DNA of 33,151 bases from positions 1 through 33,151 of the forward strand of contig JAFEGK010000017.1 in assembly GCA_018239985.1 (NCBI GenBank), in the 5' to 3' direction. This document shows, one piece after another, positions 1-8,009 of the stretch. Both the position numbers and the translations under genes were made by a program. Origin of the DNA: Verrucomicrobiota bacterium. GTDB taxonomy: Bacteria > Chlamydiota > Chlamydiia > Chlamydiales > Rhabdochlamydiaceae. Position 1 is the stretch's first letter. Each line of letters opens with the position of its first letter. Under the pieces are notes generated by a model. The model was not told the DNA's origin. It searched no databases and saw only the letters and a list, made by a program, of their open reading frames with translations.

Positions 1-2
1 CC

Positions 3-74
3 CAAAATTTGAATCGAAAATCGGTCAAAAGAACCCGCAAATTGGCTGAAACTGAGTTTGTGGACAGTCTCTAA
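3..74 (+). other. possible 3' end of the gene upstream of ftsW
   Basis: The first bases read open from the window edge in two frames. One stops with TAA at 72-74 and gives a basic tail ending ETEFVDSL. The other stops with TGA at 47-49 and gives a tail ending KNPQIG. In Chlamydia the gene before ftsW is an NlpD-like M23/LysM peptidase (from memory), but neither short tail can be assigned. No start codon is visible, so any gene here continues to the left. The frame is undecided. Confidence 0.25.
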
Positions 75-123
75 CCCCCAACAAAGGAAGAGAAAATTTG
101 TTCAAAAAGCCCAAAAAATCGAC

Positions 124-1248
124 ATGAAACTAAATCCGTTAACAGTCTCTAATAAATATAGCCTCAGCCTCCTTGTTGTGGTCATGCTCATCTTCTCGGT
201 CGGCATCCTCATGGTTTTCAGCACCACGTCAGCCGAAGTGCTTGACCGCTCTTTAGATCGCAGCACGCACTACGCTTTTATTCGGCAGCTCGTCTACGCC
301 TTTATTGCCACAGGATGCGCCGTTGGCATCTTTTTTCTCGGCTATGAAAACCTCATGCGCCTTTCGGGAGCCTTCTTATTCTTAGGAACGATCACTCTGA
401 TTCTTGTGTTCATTCCCAAAATAGGGCAACAGATCAATGGAGCCCATCGTTGGATCAACATTTTTGGGAATTCGCTCCAACCCTCAGAATTTGTGAAGGC
501 GCTTATACCTGTTTATACGATCCATGCGATCAGCCGCTACAAAGAAGGGATGACCTTCAAACCGTTTCTAAGATTGATTGGCACATTGGTTGTTCCGATT
601 GCTCTCATCTTAATTGAACCCGATAACGGCACTGTTGCGATTATCCTCATGACCCTCTTAATTCTTTTTATTTTGATGCGGATCCGCTGGATTTATTGGG
701 CGATTCCTCTCTGTGTATGTATGGTGTGCGGAACGATTGTCGCCTCAAGGATGAGCCACGTCCCTGACCGGATCAAAATCTATTTACATCCCGAGCTGGA
801 TCTGCGCGGCAAAGGGCATCAACCTCATCAAGCACGCATTGCGGCTGGATCTGGAGGGCTCTTTGGCAAAGGAGTAGGCGAAAGCCTTCAAAAAATGGAT
901 TACCTTCCCGAAGCTCGCAGTGATTACATTGCAGCGATCTTTGCCGAAGAATTTGGCTTTATCGGAATGCTAGGGTTAATCATGCTTTATATGACCTTTG
1001 GCGGGCTCGGTTTTACCATAGCCGCTAAGGCTTCGAAAATTGAGGGTTTCTATTTAGTCGCGATTCTGACATTCTTAATCTGTTTTCAGGCGTTTTTAAA
1101 CCTGGGAGTGGTATCGGGTCTGCTACCGAGTAAGGGGACAAACCTCCCATTCTTTAGTCATGGGGGATCCTCTTTACTTGTTAACTTCATGGTATTGGGG
1201 TTAATTTTAAGTGTAGCCAGACGCCAGACGAAAAAAACATATGCGTAA
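124..1248 (+). CDS. ftsW: FtsW, SEDS-family septal peptidoglycan polymerase
   Basis: A polytopic inner-membrane protein of the SEDS family. FtsW polymerises lipid II into glycan strands at division, together with a class B penicillin-binding protein. About ten hydrophobic segments are visible. Family hallmarks are HRWINIFGNSLQPSEFVKAL in the middle and KGTNLPFFSHGGSSLLVNF near the C-terminus. I chose the ATG at 124 (374 aa). The frame can be opened upstream at a TTG (58), but that adds a Lys/Arg/Gln-rich stretch unlike FtsW N-termini. The first membrane helix begins soon after the ATG, and VLMVF/SAEVLDRSL-type residues follow as in chlamydial FtsW. There is no good Shine-Dalgarno. The stop overlaps murG by 8 nt, so this heads a coupled wall/division operon. 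RodA is the alternative SEDS protein; the murG-murC-ftsQ context favours FtsW. Confidence 0.93.
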   Translation: MKLNPLTVSNKYSLSLLVVVMLIFSVGILMVFSTTSAEVLDRSLDRSTHYAFIRQLVYAFIATGCAVGIFFLGYENLMRLSGAFLFLGTITLILVFIPKIGQQINGAHRWINIFGNSLQPSEFVKALIPVYTIHAISRYKEGMTFKPFLRLIGTLVVPIALILIEPDNGTVAIILMTLLILFILMRIRWIYWAIPLCVCMVCGTIVASRMSHVPDRIKIYLHPELDLRGKGHQPHQARIAAGSGGLFGKGVGESLQKMDYLPEARSDYIAAIFAEEFGFIGMLGLIMLYMTFGGLGFTIAAKASKIEGFYLVAILTFLICFQAFLNLGVVSGLLPSKGTNLPFFSHGGSSLLVNFMVLGLILSVARRQTKKTYA

Positions 1249-2308
1249 AAAAATTTTGCTGGCTGTTGGGGGGACCGGAGGGCACCTTTTCCCTGCTCAA
1301 GCACTTGCCCGCGATTTAAAAAAACTACAGAGCGAGATCCAGATCCTCTTTGGAGGAGGTCGGCTCGGCTCAAATCATTTTTTTCAAAAAAACCAATTTC
1401 CCTTTCGTGAAGTGACTAGTGGCACCCCTTTTCGGGGGAAATTGCTCAAATCCTGTTTGCAAATAGGAAGAGGTTTGATAGAGAGTCACGATCTGATTAA
1501 AGAGTTTTGCCCTGATTTGGTGATCGGCTTTGGCAGCTTCTATAGCTTCCCTATTCTGGCAATAGCCAAGCTGAAGGGGATCCCATTTATCTTAGTCGAA
1601 TCGAACGTCCTACCAGGGCGTGTCAACAAATTGTTTTCTTCTGGAGCCCTCTTCTCTGCTATTCAATATGAGGAGACAGCGGCGATCCTAAAGGGGAAAT
1701 CCATTCCAACAAAAATGCCCTTCTGGTCGCACGAATTTGCCGGAATCCCTCTGGCTCAGGCCGATGCACGCAAAGGTTATGGACTGGATCCTGAAGTGTT
1801 CACCCTACTGATTTTTGGGGGATCCCAAGGGGCAGAAGTGATTAATAATGCGGCTACCGAATTAAAATTGGATATCCCTTTCCAAGTCCTCCATTTTTGT
1901 GGAAGAGATCAAGATACAGAAAAAGTGGCTAGCAGGTATCGAGAGAGAGGAATTCGGGCCCACGTGAAACATTTTGAAGAGCAAATGCATCTGGCTTGGC
2001 AAGCCGCTAATTTAGCTGTCTGTCGTGCAGGGGCGGGTACGATGGCAGAAATGGAACTCTTTAATGTCCCTGCAGTTTTGATTCCATGGCCGGGGGCCAC
2101 CGACCAGCATCAACATCGAAATGCAAAAATTATGGAAGAGATCGGAGGTGCCCTTTTGCTTGAAGAGAAAAAAATTCATACACTTGGGAATCAAATCCAA
2201 AGCCTTCTTGCCAAGCTCCCTCAGATGGGGGAGAATTTAAAAATTTATCGGGCGAGGGAGATCGAGCACTTAGCCCCCCTCGTCCTCAACTTTTTGGAGA
2301 AAAGATGA
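1241..2308 (+). CDS. murG: MurG, lipid II synthase (UDP-GlcNAc transferase)
   Basis: Transfers GlcNAc from UDP-GlcNAc to undecaprenyl-PP-MurNAc-pentapeptide (lipid I) on the inner face of the membrane, giving lipid II. The N-terminal glycine-rich GGTGGHLFPA motif lies at residues 10-19 and contains the catalytic-region His15. The C-terminal half carries GGSQGA, CRAGAGTMAE and a GATDQHQHRNA stretch, the donor-binding signatures of GT28 MurG. Its 355 aa is the usual length. The ATG lies inside the 3' end of ftsW (8-nt overlap), and the stop overlaps the murC start (ATGA), so translation is probably coupled through the operon. Presence of MurG fits peptidoglycan synthesis for division in a chlamydia. 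Confidence 0.96.
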   Translation: MRKKILLAVGGTGGHLFPAQALARDLKKLQSEIQILFGGGRLGSNHFFQKNQFPFREVTSGTPFRGKLLKSCLQIGRGLIESHDLIKEFCPDLVIGFGSFYSFPILAIAKLKGIPFILVESNVLPGRVNKLFSSGALFSAIQYEETAAILKGKSIPTKMPFWSHEFAGIPLAQADARKGYGLDPEVFTLLIFGGSQGAEVINNAATELKLDIPFQVLHFCGRDQDTEKVASRYRERGIRAHVKHFEEQMHLAWQAANLAVCRAGAGTMAEMELFNVPAVLIPWPGATDQHQHRNAKIMEEIGGALLLEEKKIHTLGNQIQSLLAKLPQMGENLKIYRAREIEHLAPLVLNFLEKR

Positions 2309-3657
2309 TGAAAAATCAGACCCATTTTATTGGAATCGGTGGCGTTGGGATGAGTGCCCTGGCTCGCATATTGCTAAAAAAGGGGGAGAAAGTCAGCGGT
2401 AGTGATATCAAGGAATCTCAACGGACAAACGAACTAAAAAAAGCTGGTGCAGAGATATTTATTGGTCATTCTGAAGCGAACGTCAAGAAAGCAACTACCG
2501 TCGTCTTTTCATCTGATATTCGGGATGATAATATCGAAATGATTGCTGCCAAACAAAAGGGGATCCCTCTATTGCACCGCTCTGAAATGCTTGGCAAGCT
2601 AGTGATTGGCTATGCCCCGCTTCTTGTCACAGGAACACATGGAAAGACAACCACTTCATCACTTCTGGCTCACATCTTAGTGGAAGCTAACCTTGATCCC
2701 TCCTTTGCGGTAGGTGGATATTTAAATAATATTCAAACAAATAGCCGTTTTGGAAGAGGCCATTACTTTGTTGCAGAGGCCGATGAGAGCGATGGTTCGT
2801 TTCTAAACTATCCCGGTTTTGGAGCAATTATCACTAATATCGAACAAGACCACATGAATTATTGGAAAACTGAGAAGGCGCTAATAGAAGGATTTCGAAA
2901 ATTTGCTGACCACATCTCTTCAAAAGAGCATCTCTTCTGGTGTTATGATGATCAACATCTTAAGAGCTTGAAGTTAACTGGCCCAAGCTACGGCTTTACA
3001 GAAGGGGCCGATCTTTTTGTCGAAAATTTTCGGCAGGTGCATTGGCATATGATTTTCGATCTCCATTTTGAGGGAAAACGATTTGAAAACATTCAGATCC
3101 CCCTGATCGGCGCTCATAACGTGCTCAATGCGGCAGCTGTTTTCGGGCTTGGACTTAAACTAGATCTGACAGAAGATCAGCTTCGAAAAGGACTTGTTAG
3201 CTTCCCTGGCGTAGGCAGAAGACTAGAGAAAAAGGGGACTGTGGGGTCAATCGATATTTACGATGACTATGCCCATCATCCGACAGAAATTTTTGCTACT
3301 TTGCGGGCCTTAAAAAATGCGAGCCATGGCAAGAGAATTGTCCTAGCCTTTCAGCCGCACCGCTATACCCGCACCAAATGCTGTTTAGATGACTTTGCTG
3401 ATGCCTTTGAATATGCCGATGAGGTAGTCTTAACTGACGTTTATGCGGCACAAGAAACTCCTATTCCAGAATTGACTCCCGATAAAATCTTGAGCAGAAT
3501 CAAAGCAGGCGGATACAACAAGGTTCGCTTTGTAGAGCGCTCGAATTTACCGAAATTTTTGTCCCAATTTCTCCAACCCAAGGATATTTTAATCACGATG
3601 GGAGCAGGCGATATTACAGCTGTTGGTCCTGCCGTCCTTAGTGAATTAAAAGAATGA
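2305..3657 (+). CDS. murC: MurC, UDP-N-acetylmuramate--L-alanine ligase, not fused to Ddl
   Basis: ATP-dependent cytoplasmic ligase adding L-Ala to UDP-MurNAc. The nucleotide-fold motif GIGGVGMSA is at residues 10-18 and the ATP-binding GTHGKTTT at 110-117. EADESDGSF, the GAHNVLNA family motif, DDYAHHPTE and AFQPHRYTRT follow in the expected order. At 450 aa it is a normal stand-alone MurC. In Chlamydia trachomatis MurC is fused to D-Ala-D-Ala ligase in one long chain. Here the reading frame ends and the next gene is ftsQ, so no ddl is present in this cluster. The start overlaps the murG stop (ATGATG; either of two in-frame ATGs could serve), and the stop overlaps the ftsQ ATG. Confidence 0.95.
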   Translation: MMKNQTHFIGIGGVGMSALARILLKKGEKVSGSDIKESQRTNELKKAGAEIFIGHSEANVKKATTVVFSSDIRDDNIEMIAAKQKGIPLLHRSEMLGKLVIGYAPLLVTGTHGKTTTSSLLAHILVEANLDPSFAVGGYLNNIQTNSRFGRGHYFVAEADESDGSFLNYPGFGAIITNIEQDHMNYWKTEKALIEGFRKFADHISSKEHLFWCYDDQHLKSLKLTGPSYGFTEGADLFVENFRQVHWHMIFDLHFEGKRFENIQIPLIGAHNVLNAAAVFGLGLKLDLTEDQLRKGLVSFPGVGRRLEKKGTVGSIDIYDDYAHHPTEIFATLRALKNASHGKRIVLAFQPHRYTRTKCCLDDFADAFEYADEVVLTDVYAAQETPIPELTPDKILSRIKAGGYNKVRFVERSNLPKFLSQFLQPKDILITMGAGDITAVGPAVLSELKE

Positions 3658-4544
3658 GAAAAAAATTAACCCTCTCACAGTCTTTATTTTGGATTCTAGC
3701 CTCAGCCGTGGCAATAAACGCTCTTGCCTATTTTGGTATCAAGGGGGCTTTGCTCTGGAAGAAAATACGAGGGATTGATCACCACGTTCCAATTCGAGCG
3801 ATCGTGCAAACTGGCCCCCAAAAGGAGGCCCTAAAGACCGCTTATTTGGCCGAATTGCTCGATCTCTCAGAAGATAGGCCGACACTGAGCTCAGATTTTG
3901 ATGTAAAAGAAGCTGAGAAAAAATTGCGGCAATCTCCAGTCATCAGCGAAGCTTGTGTCAAAATTCAAGAGCCTGGAATCCTCTATATTGACTATACGAT
4001 CCGTCAGCCGGTAGCATTCTTACTCGACTACGAAAACGTTGCCCTTGATAAGCAAGGATATCCTTTCCCCGTTGCCCCTTTCTTCACCCCCAAAAAATTG
4101 CCTGGGATCTATTTAGGAATGGAAGAAGAGCTCCATTGGAGTGAGCCGATCCAAGGGGAGAAACTAAAACTTGCCTTTGAGCTCCTCGAGCTTATCAATG
4201 GTCCAATTGTAGGCGAACTCTTCAATGTGAAGAGGATCGATGTCTCCAATGCCTTTGAAATGAGCTACGGAAGAAGAGAGATTGTTCTCTTTACACAAGA
4301 CGAAATCTATAAGACAATACAGGGTAAAGAGGTCCGCTTTGTTATCCCACGGGTCCTCCGTTTACCGACAAAAAAATATTCCCAGGAACTTGCCAATTAT
4401 TTGAAATTTCGAGAGCAAAGATTGGAGAAAGAAAAGCAAGAACTCAACATCAGCGGCGAAGGACAAACAGTGGTTCTTTGCCCGCTTGTCACCATCGATC
4501 TGCGGATCCCACAGCTAGCTTTTATCGACGAGGGGAGAAAATAG
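3654..4544 (+). CDS. ftsQ: FtsQ/DivIB-like division protein with POTRA-type domain
   Basis: A bitopic inner-membrane protein: short basic N-terminus (MRKK), one membrane helix at about residues 10-33, then a periplasmic region. Residues roughly 60-135 fit a POTRA-like fold (VKEAEKKLRQSPVISEACVK, then IDYTIRQPVAFL), followed by the FtsQ core with a DKQGYPFP segment. FtsQ bridges early and late divisome proteins and recruits FtsL/FtsB. The 296-aa length is typical. Its start overlaps murC by 4 nt. Downstream, where many bacteria carry ftsA and ftsZ, there is a glycosyltransferase on the other strand, overlapping tail-to-tail by 23 nt. Identification rests on topology, position and short motifs, because FtsQ diverges quickly. 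Confidence 0.78.
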   Translation: MRKKLTLSQSLFWILASAVAINALAYFGIKGALLWKKIRGIDHHVPIRAIVQTGPQKEALKTAYLAELLDLSEDRPTLSSDFDVKEAEKKLRQSPVISEACVKIQEPGILYIDYTIRQPVAFLLDYENVALDKQGYPFPVAPFFTPKKLPGIYLGMEEELHWSEPIQGEKLKLAFELLELINGPIVGELFNVKRIDVSNAFEMSYGRREIVLFTQDEIYKTIQGKEVRFVIPRVLRLPTKKYSQELANYLKFREQRLEKEKQELNISGEGQTVVLCPLVTIDLRIPQLAFIDEGRK

Positions 4545-5577
4545 TTCGGTAGAGTTCTAAATGCCTTTCTCGGAATTGCCCGAGTGAAAAATCTGCGGCT
4601 CTACTTAGCCCCTTATTCATCAACTGCTCAGATAGCTCTTGAGAACACAAAATCTTCTCGATTGCATCGGCAATATCATACGAATCTAGAGGATTAACGC
4701 CAATTGCCGCATCCTGGACAATTTCTTTTGGTGCCGAGCAATTGGAGGTGACAATGGGAGTTCCGGCGGCCATAGCCTCGAGAAGAGGAATCCCAAAACC
4801 TTCATAGAGCGAAGGCCACACTAGAGCAGAGGCCTTTTGAAACAACCGATCTTTTTCTGCTTCAGAAATGTATCCAGTGACAATGATGTCCTTATGCAAT
4901 TTTGGAGGTAGACAATCGGTTCCTTCTTCTTTTCCAGCGATGATCAAGCGATGAGGATATCCACGCCCCTTGAGAATTGTAAAGGCCTCAATGATTCTAG
5001 TTAAATTTTTACGTGGTTCAAAAGATCCAATATAAAAGATGAAGGGCTCCTTTTTCTTATCGATTATCCGCTGTCGTGGCAGTAGAGAACAGGGGATAAC
5101 GGTCACTTTGTTTTCGATTGCAGGGAAAAGCTGGACCAGATCGTCGCGGGTTTGCCTACTTACCGCCACAACTGCAGCCGCTTCCTTCAAATACCTAGGA
5201 AGAAAGTAGCGCATCATCAAATAGCTTTTCTTGGGGAAAAAATGGGGAAATAGAAGAGGCATCACATCGTGGATGGTCAAGACGAAAGGGGCTTTGGGCT
5301 TTTTCCCATAGAGAATTTTTGGTTCTGGAAAATGGATCAGGTGAGGCTGATCATAACAGCGCAAATGGCAAAGGGCGGCTAAACTATTGGCGAGGGGGAT
5401 ATGAAGTCTCTTTCGAAAGTGGTGATGGGACACTTCAGGGAAATGGAGATCTGTCGCATTGGGGCTGTGGTAGCAGACAATATTTTCTTCTTTGAGCGCT
5501 TCGATCAGCGTCAAGGTAAAGTAGCCGATCCCACGGATCGTGCCCGAGAGACCTTCTGTCTCGATTCCGATTTGCAT
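4522..5577 (-). CDS. GT4-family glycosyltransferase
   Basis: A 351-aa cytoplasmic or membrane-associated retaining glycosyltransferase of family 4 (GT-B fold). The N-terminal acceptor domain contains HFPEPK and LTIHDVMPL. The C-terminal donor domain opens with FIYIGSFEPRKNL and contains IAGKEEG, VWPSLYEGFGIP and the E-x7-E element in EGFGIPLLEAMAAGTPIVTS. The family usually uses nucleotide sugars such as GDP-mannose, UDP-glucose or UDP-GlcNAc; neither donor nor acceptor can be read here. The ATG at 5577 has only a weak GGGA upstream. The gene lies opposite to the wall cluster, overlaps the ftsQ 3' end by 23 nt, and is divergent from the KH-domain gene across about 97 AT-rich bases. From memory, the corresponding place in Chlamydia trachomatis lacks such a gene, so it may be a lineage-specific insertion acting on LPS, glycogen-like or other surface sugars. 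Confidence 0.88.
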   Translation of the reverse strand: MQIGIETEGLSGTIRGIGYFTLTLIEALKEENIVCYHSPNATDLHFPEVSHHHFRKRLHIPLANSLAALCHLRCYDQPHLIHFPEPKILYGKKPKAPFVLTIHDVMPLLFPHFFPKKSYLMMRYFLPRYLKEAAAVVAVSRQTRDDLVQLFPAIENKVTVIPCSLLPRQRIIDKKKEPFIFYIGSFEPRKNLTRIIEAFTILKGRGYPHRLIIAGKEEGTDCLPPKLHKDIIVTGYISEAEKDRLFQKASALVWPSLYEGFGIPLLEAMAAGTPIVTSNCSAPKEIVQDAAIGVNPLDSYDIADAIEKILCSQELSEQLMNKGLSRAADFSLGQFRERHLELYRTIFSPRR

Positions 5578-5674
5578 TTTCCCAATATCGCTATATCTAT
5601 TTTTTAAATCTAGATCGAAAAATTGAAAAAGTGGTATTGTTGCCCAAAGATTTCCTAACCCAAAATTGAGAAGT

Positions 5675-5941
5675 ATGAAAGAGTTTTTCGATTATATTGT
5701 TAAGAACCTCGTTGATCAGCCTGATGCAGTCGATATCCAAATTGTCGAGGGCGAAAAAGGGACACTAATCGAGGTGCGAGTCGCTCCTGAAGATGTCGCT
5801 AAAGTTGTCGGTAGAAAGGGGAGAATCATCAATTCACTCCGCACTCTTGCTATTACAGTAGGTGCCCGCTTCGGCCAGAGAGTTCGCCTTGAACTGAGAG
5901 ATGGCGCATATGCCGAAACGACAGAAAAGCTAGTTAATTAA
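5675..5941 (+). CDS. KH-domain RNA-binding protein, KhpA/YlqC-like
   Basis: A small (88 aa) single-KH-domain protein. The GxxG nucleic-acid-binding loop is VVGRKGRIINSLRTL, in the order typical of the KhpA/YlqC family, which binds RNA in the cytoplasm and often acts with KhpB/Jag. I chose the ATG at 5675; a TTG three codons earlier (5666) is in frame but has no better ribosome site. The ATG has no clear Shine-Dalgarno. It is followed after 43 nt by the STAS gene. The family's exact RNA targets are not readable from the sequence. Confidence 0.85.
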   Translation: MKEFFDYIVKNLVDQPDAVDIQIVEGEKGTLIEVRVAPEDVAKVVGRKGRIINSLRTLAITVGARFGQRVRLELRDGAYAETTEKLVN

Positions 5942-5984
5942 TTTTTTATAGATCGAAAATCCCCGGCCAGTTATCTTGAGGGGC

Positions 5985-6329
5985 ATGGGTATTGGTGTTG
6001 AAATTTCTGCGCAGCATGAAGGTGACGTCCTGATCGTAAGAATGGATGGACGCCTTGATGCTTCAACAACTCCAGTTGTTGAAAAAAAACTTGCAAAACT
6101 TCTCGAATCCTCTCAAAAAATGGTAGTCGATTTTACCGATGTTGGTTATTTGAGTAGTGCGGGAATGAGACTCTTGCTTTCGATGACAAAGAAAATGCAG
6201 GCAAAAGAGGGTCAAATTGCCTTCTTTGCGATGAGCGAAGATGTTCTAGAGATCATTAAAATGGCTGGTTTTGAGCGGATCCTGAAAATTTTTAATACCA
6301 AGAATGAAGCATTAAAAGCGATAAAATAG
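5985..6329 (+). CDS. rsbV: STAS-domain anti-sigma-factor antagonist (RsbV-like)
   Basis: A 114-aa single STAS domain. RsbV/SpoIIAA proteins bind an RsbW-type kinase when unphosphorylated and so release a sigma factor or other partner; the switch is phosphorylation of one serine. That region is visible as DVGYLSSAGMRLL (usual consensus D-S-x-G), with the preceding beta-strand KMVVDFTD and the helix LLSMTKKMQ. A TTG at 5976 is in frame, but the ATG at 5985 gives the normal N-terminus. A TATCTT hexamer lies exactly 7 nt upstream of this ATG (5972-5977). The gene sits directly before miaA, as rsbV does in Chlamydia (from memory). No kinase or phosphatase partner lies in the window. Confidence 0.9.
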   Translation: MGIGVEISAQHEGDVLIVRMDGRLDASTTPVVEKKLAKLLESSQKMVVDFTDVGYLSSAGMRLLLSMTKKMQAKEGQIAFFAMSEDVLEIIKMAGFERILKIFNTKNEALKAIK

Positions 6330-6337
6330 GGGTTATT

Positions 6338-7363
6338 TTGACTCCGAATACAATTGAAGAAAAAGAGCTCGCCAGACTCCTTGCTCAGATTCCCCTCCCA
6401 TTAAAAGAGAAGATCCCCAATCGAAACAAAAAGAAAAAAGTGATTGTCATTGCTGGGCCAACTGCTGTCGGCAAGACTAAACACTCCTTGGCAATCGCCA
6501 ACGCCATTGGCGGAGAAATCGTCTCAGCAGATTCGATGCAAGTCTATCGAGGGATGGATATTGGTACAGCTAAGGTCAGCAAATTAGAACGGTTACAGGT
6601 GCCTCATCACCTGATCGATATACGCGATCTGTCCGAAGGGTTCAATGCGATGGATTTTTATCGTGAAGCGCATAAAGCGATCCGGGATATCCTTTTGCGT
6701 GGGAAGGTTCCGATTGTTGTAGGGGGAACAGGTTTTTATATTCATGCTTTAATCTACGGCCCTCCACAGGGGCCTAGTTCAATCCCCGAAGTGCGGCAGG
6801 GGATAGAGGATGAAATGGACAAACTGGGAGTAGAAGCCCTCTATCAACGGCTCTCTCTGGCCGATCCTGATTATGCGAAAAGCATCACCTCAGCTGATCG
6901 GCACAAAATTGTCCGGGCTCTAGAAATCATCTCAATTACCAAAAAAAGAGTCTCCGATTTTCCCAAAATGCAAAAAGAGGAGGTCCCGTATGATTTCCGC
7001 TGTTGGTTTCTCTACATGCCCAAAGAGGCCATTTATCCCCATATCGAAATGCGATGCGACGAGATGATAGCTGCAGGACTGATCGATGAGGTAAGAGATC
7101 TTGATGCTAAGGGCCTTAGGAAAAATTCCTCCGCATCTCAGTCAATCGGCTATAGACAATGCCTTGATTTCCTGTCTAGTAAGGGGACGCCTGATGATTT
7201 TGAAGAGTTTGTCGCCACATTTAAGAGGGCCTCGCGCCGGTACGCGAAAAGGCAATTCACTTGGTTTAAGAAAGAGCCCCTTTTCCGGTGGCTCAATGTT
7301 CAAGGAGTCCCCCTCGAAAAATCAGTTGAGACCATCATTCAGGATTATCAAGTCAGTTTTTAA
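6338..7363 (+). CDS. miaA: MiaA, tRNA dimethylallyltransferase (TTG start)
   Basis: Adds a dimethylallyl group from DMAPP to A37 of tRNAs reading UNN codons, the first step to (ms2)i6A37. The P-loop AGPTAVGKT lies at residues 39-47. DSMQVYRGMDIGTAK, PHHLID and VVGGTGFYIHAL follow, and the C-terminal region has SIGYRQ and RRYAKRQFTWF. The start must be TTG at 6338: the first in-frame ATG lies in DSMQ, after the P-loop, and AGGGG overlapping the rsbV stop gives a ribosome site 5-6 nt before the TTG. At 341 aa it is slightly long because of about 30 residues before the P-loop, as in other chlamydial MiaA proteins. The rsbV-miaA gap is 8 nt, so they are co-transcribed. Confidence 0.95.
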   Translation: MTPNTIEEKELARLLAQIPLPLKEKIPNRNKKKKVIVIAGPTAVGKTKHSLAIANAIGGEIVSADSMQVYRGMDIGTAKVSKLERLQVPHHLIDIRDLSEGFNAMDFYREAHKAIRDILLRGKVPIVVGGTGFYIHALIYGPPQGPSSIPEVRQGIEDEMDKLGVEALYQRLSLADPDYAKSITSADRHKIVRALEIISITKKRVSDFPKMQKEEVPYDFRCWFLYMPKEAIYPHIEMRCDEMIAAGLIDEVRDLDAKGLRKNSSASQSIGYRQCLDFLSSKGTPDDFEEFVATFKRASRRYAKRQFTWFKKEPLFRWLNVQGVPLEKSVETIIQDYQVSF

Positions 7364-7376
7364 AAAAATTTTTAAA

Positions 7377-7406
7377 TTGAAAATTAATCTCCTGTTAATA
7401 TATAAT
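7377..7406 (+). promoter_or_regulatory. sigma70-type promoter of the 162-aa small protein gene
   Basis: TTGAAA (7377-7382), an 18-nt spacer and a perfect TATAAT (7401-7406) lie in an AT-rich gap after miaA. Predicted transcription starts near 7413, leaving a leader of about 23 nt containing AAGGAG (7422-7427), 8 nt before the ATG at 7436. Confidence 0.75.
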
Positions 7407-7435
7407 AAATAAAGTTAAATAAAGGAGATTTTTAA

Positions 7436-7924
7436 ATGAGTACTTTAGTTGGTCAATTAGGTAGTTATGCTGCATCTGCTGTTGGAACCATGGTTTCCTA
7501 TTTTGCTTGGGGAACCTTCAAAGTAATTGGCCTGGCTGGAACAGGACTTCAGGCAGGTGGCGAACTTGCCGCAGAATATGTCCCACAAGGCTTGTCCTGG
7601 TGTGGGGACAAATTGAATACGACCATTTCGCATCTGGCCCCAAAGGCCTTTGATGGACTGAAATATGTCGGTTCAGGTTTGTATTCAGGCGCTAAACAAT
7701 ATGCTCCTTCCGTACTGAAAGCTGGAAAAGTTCTTGTATTGGACGTTCCAGTTGCCGCAGTTTCACTAGGACTTAATGTCGCTAAAACAGCGATCACAGT
7801 AAGAACTGTTGCGGGCGCAGGATTTTTAGTATGCGGCCACAAAGTGCTCTATGGAAGGACCCCAAAGCAAAGGCTATTTGCCATCGTGGGTACTGCAATT
7901 TGTGCTCACTTCCTCATCAAGTAA
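7436..7924 (+). CDS. unrecognised small hydrophobic Gly/Ala-rich protein
   Basis: 162 aa; I do not recognise a family. The chain is rich in Gly, Ala, Val and Leu, with only scattered charges. Its N-terminal half (residues 1-60) alternates short hydrophobic stretches with aromatic residues. The C-terminal third holds two hydrophobic segments (about 113-138 and 147-162) ending in HFLIK, which could be membrane or amphipathic helices. There is no classical cleavable signal peptide. The start is well fixed: AAGGAG lies 8 nt upstream, behind a TTGAAA-N18-TATAAT promoter. It stands alone between miaA and the coiled-coil gene, so it is probably its own transcription unit. A membrane or secreted effector-type protein of chlamydiae is possible but is inference. 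Confidence 0.8.
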   Translation: MSTLVGQLGSYAASAVGTMVSYFAWGTFKVIGLAGTGLQAGGELAAEYVPQGLSWCGDKLNTTISHLAPKAFDGLKYVGSGLYSGAKQYAPSVLKAGKVLVLDVPVAAVSLGLNVAKTAITVRTVAGAGFLVCGHKVLYGRTPKQRLFAIVGTAICAHFLIK

Positions 7925-8009
7925 GCATTGAACTCGACTTTGAGTTGAAGTTTAGCTTCCGATCGAGTAAAATAGGCCGTTGTAACTAAACAGGTTCTTA
8001 GAGACTGCC

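Noticed and set aside
58-123. TTG-initiated extension of FtsW
   Set aside because: Adds a Lys/Gln-rich stretch unlike FtsW N-termini and has no ribosome site; the ATG at 124 is preferred.
131-152. Repeated ACAGTCTCTAA at 64-74 and again at 141-151
   Set aside because: A single short direct repeat, one copy inside ftsW coding sequence; most likely chance.
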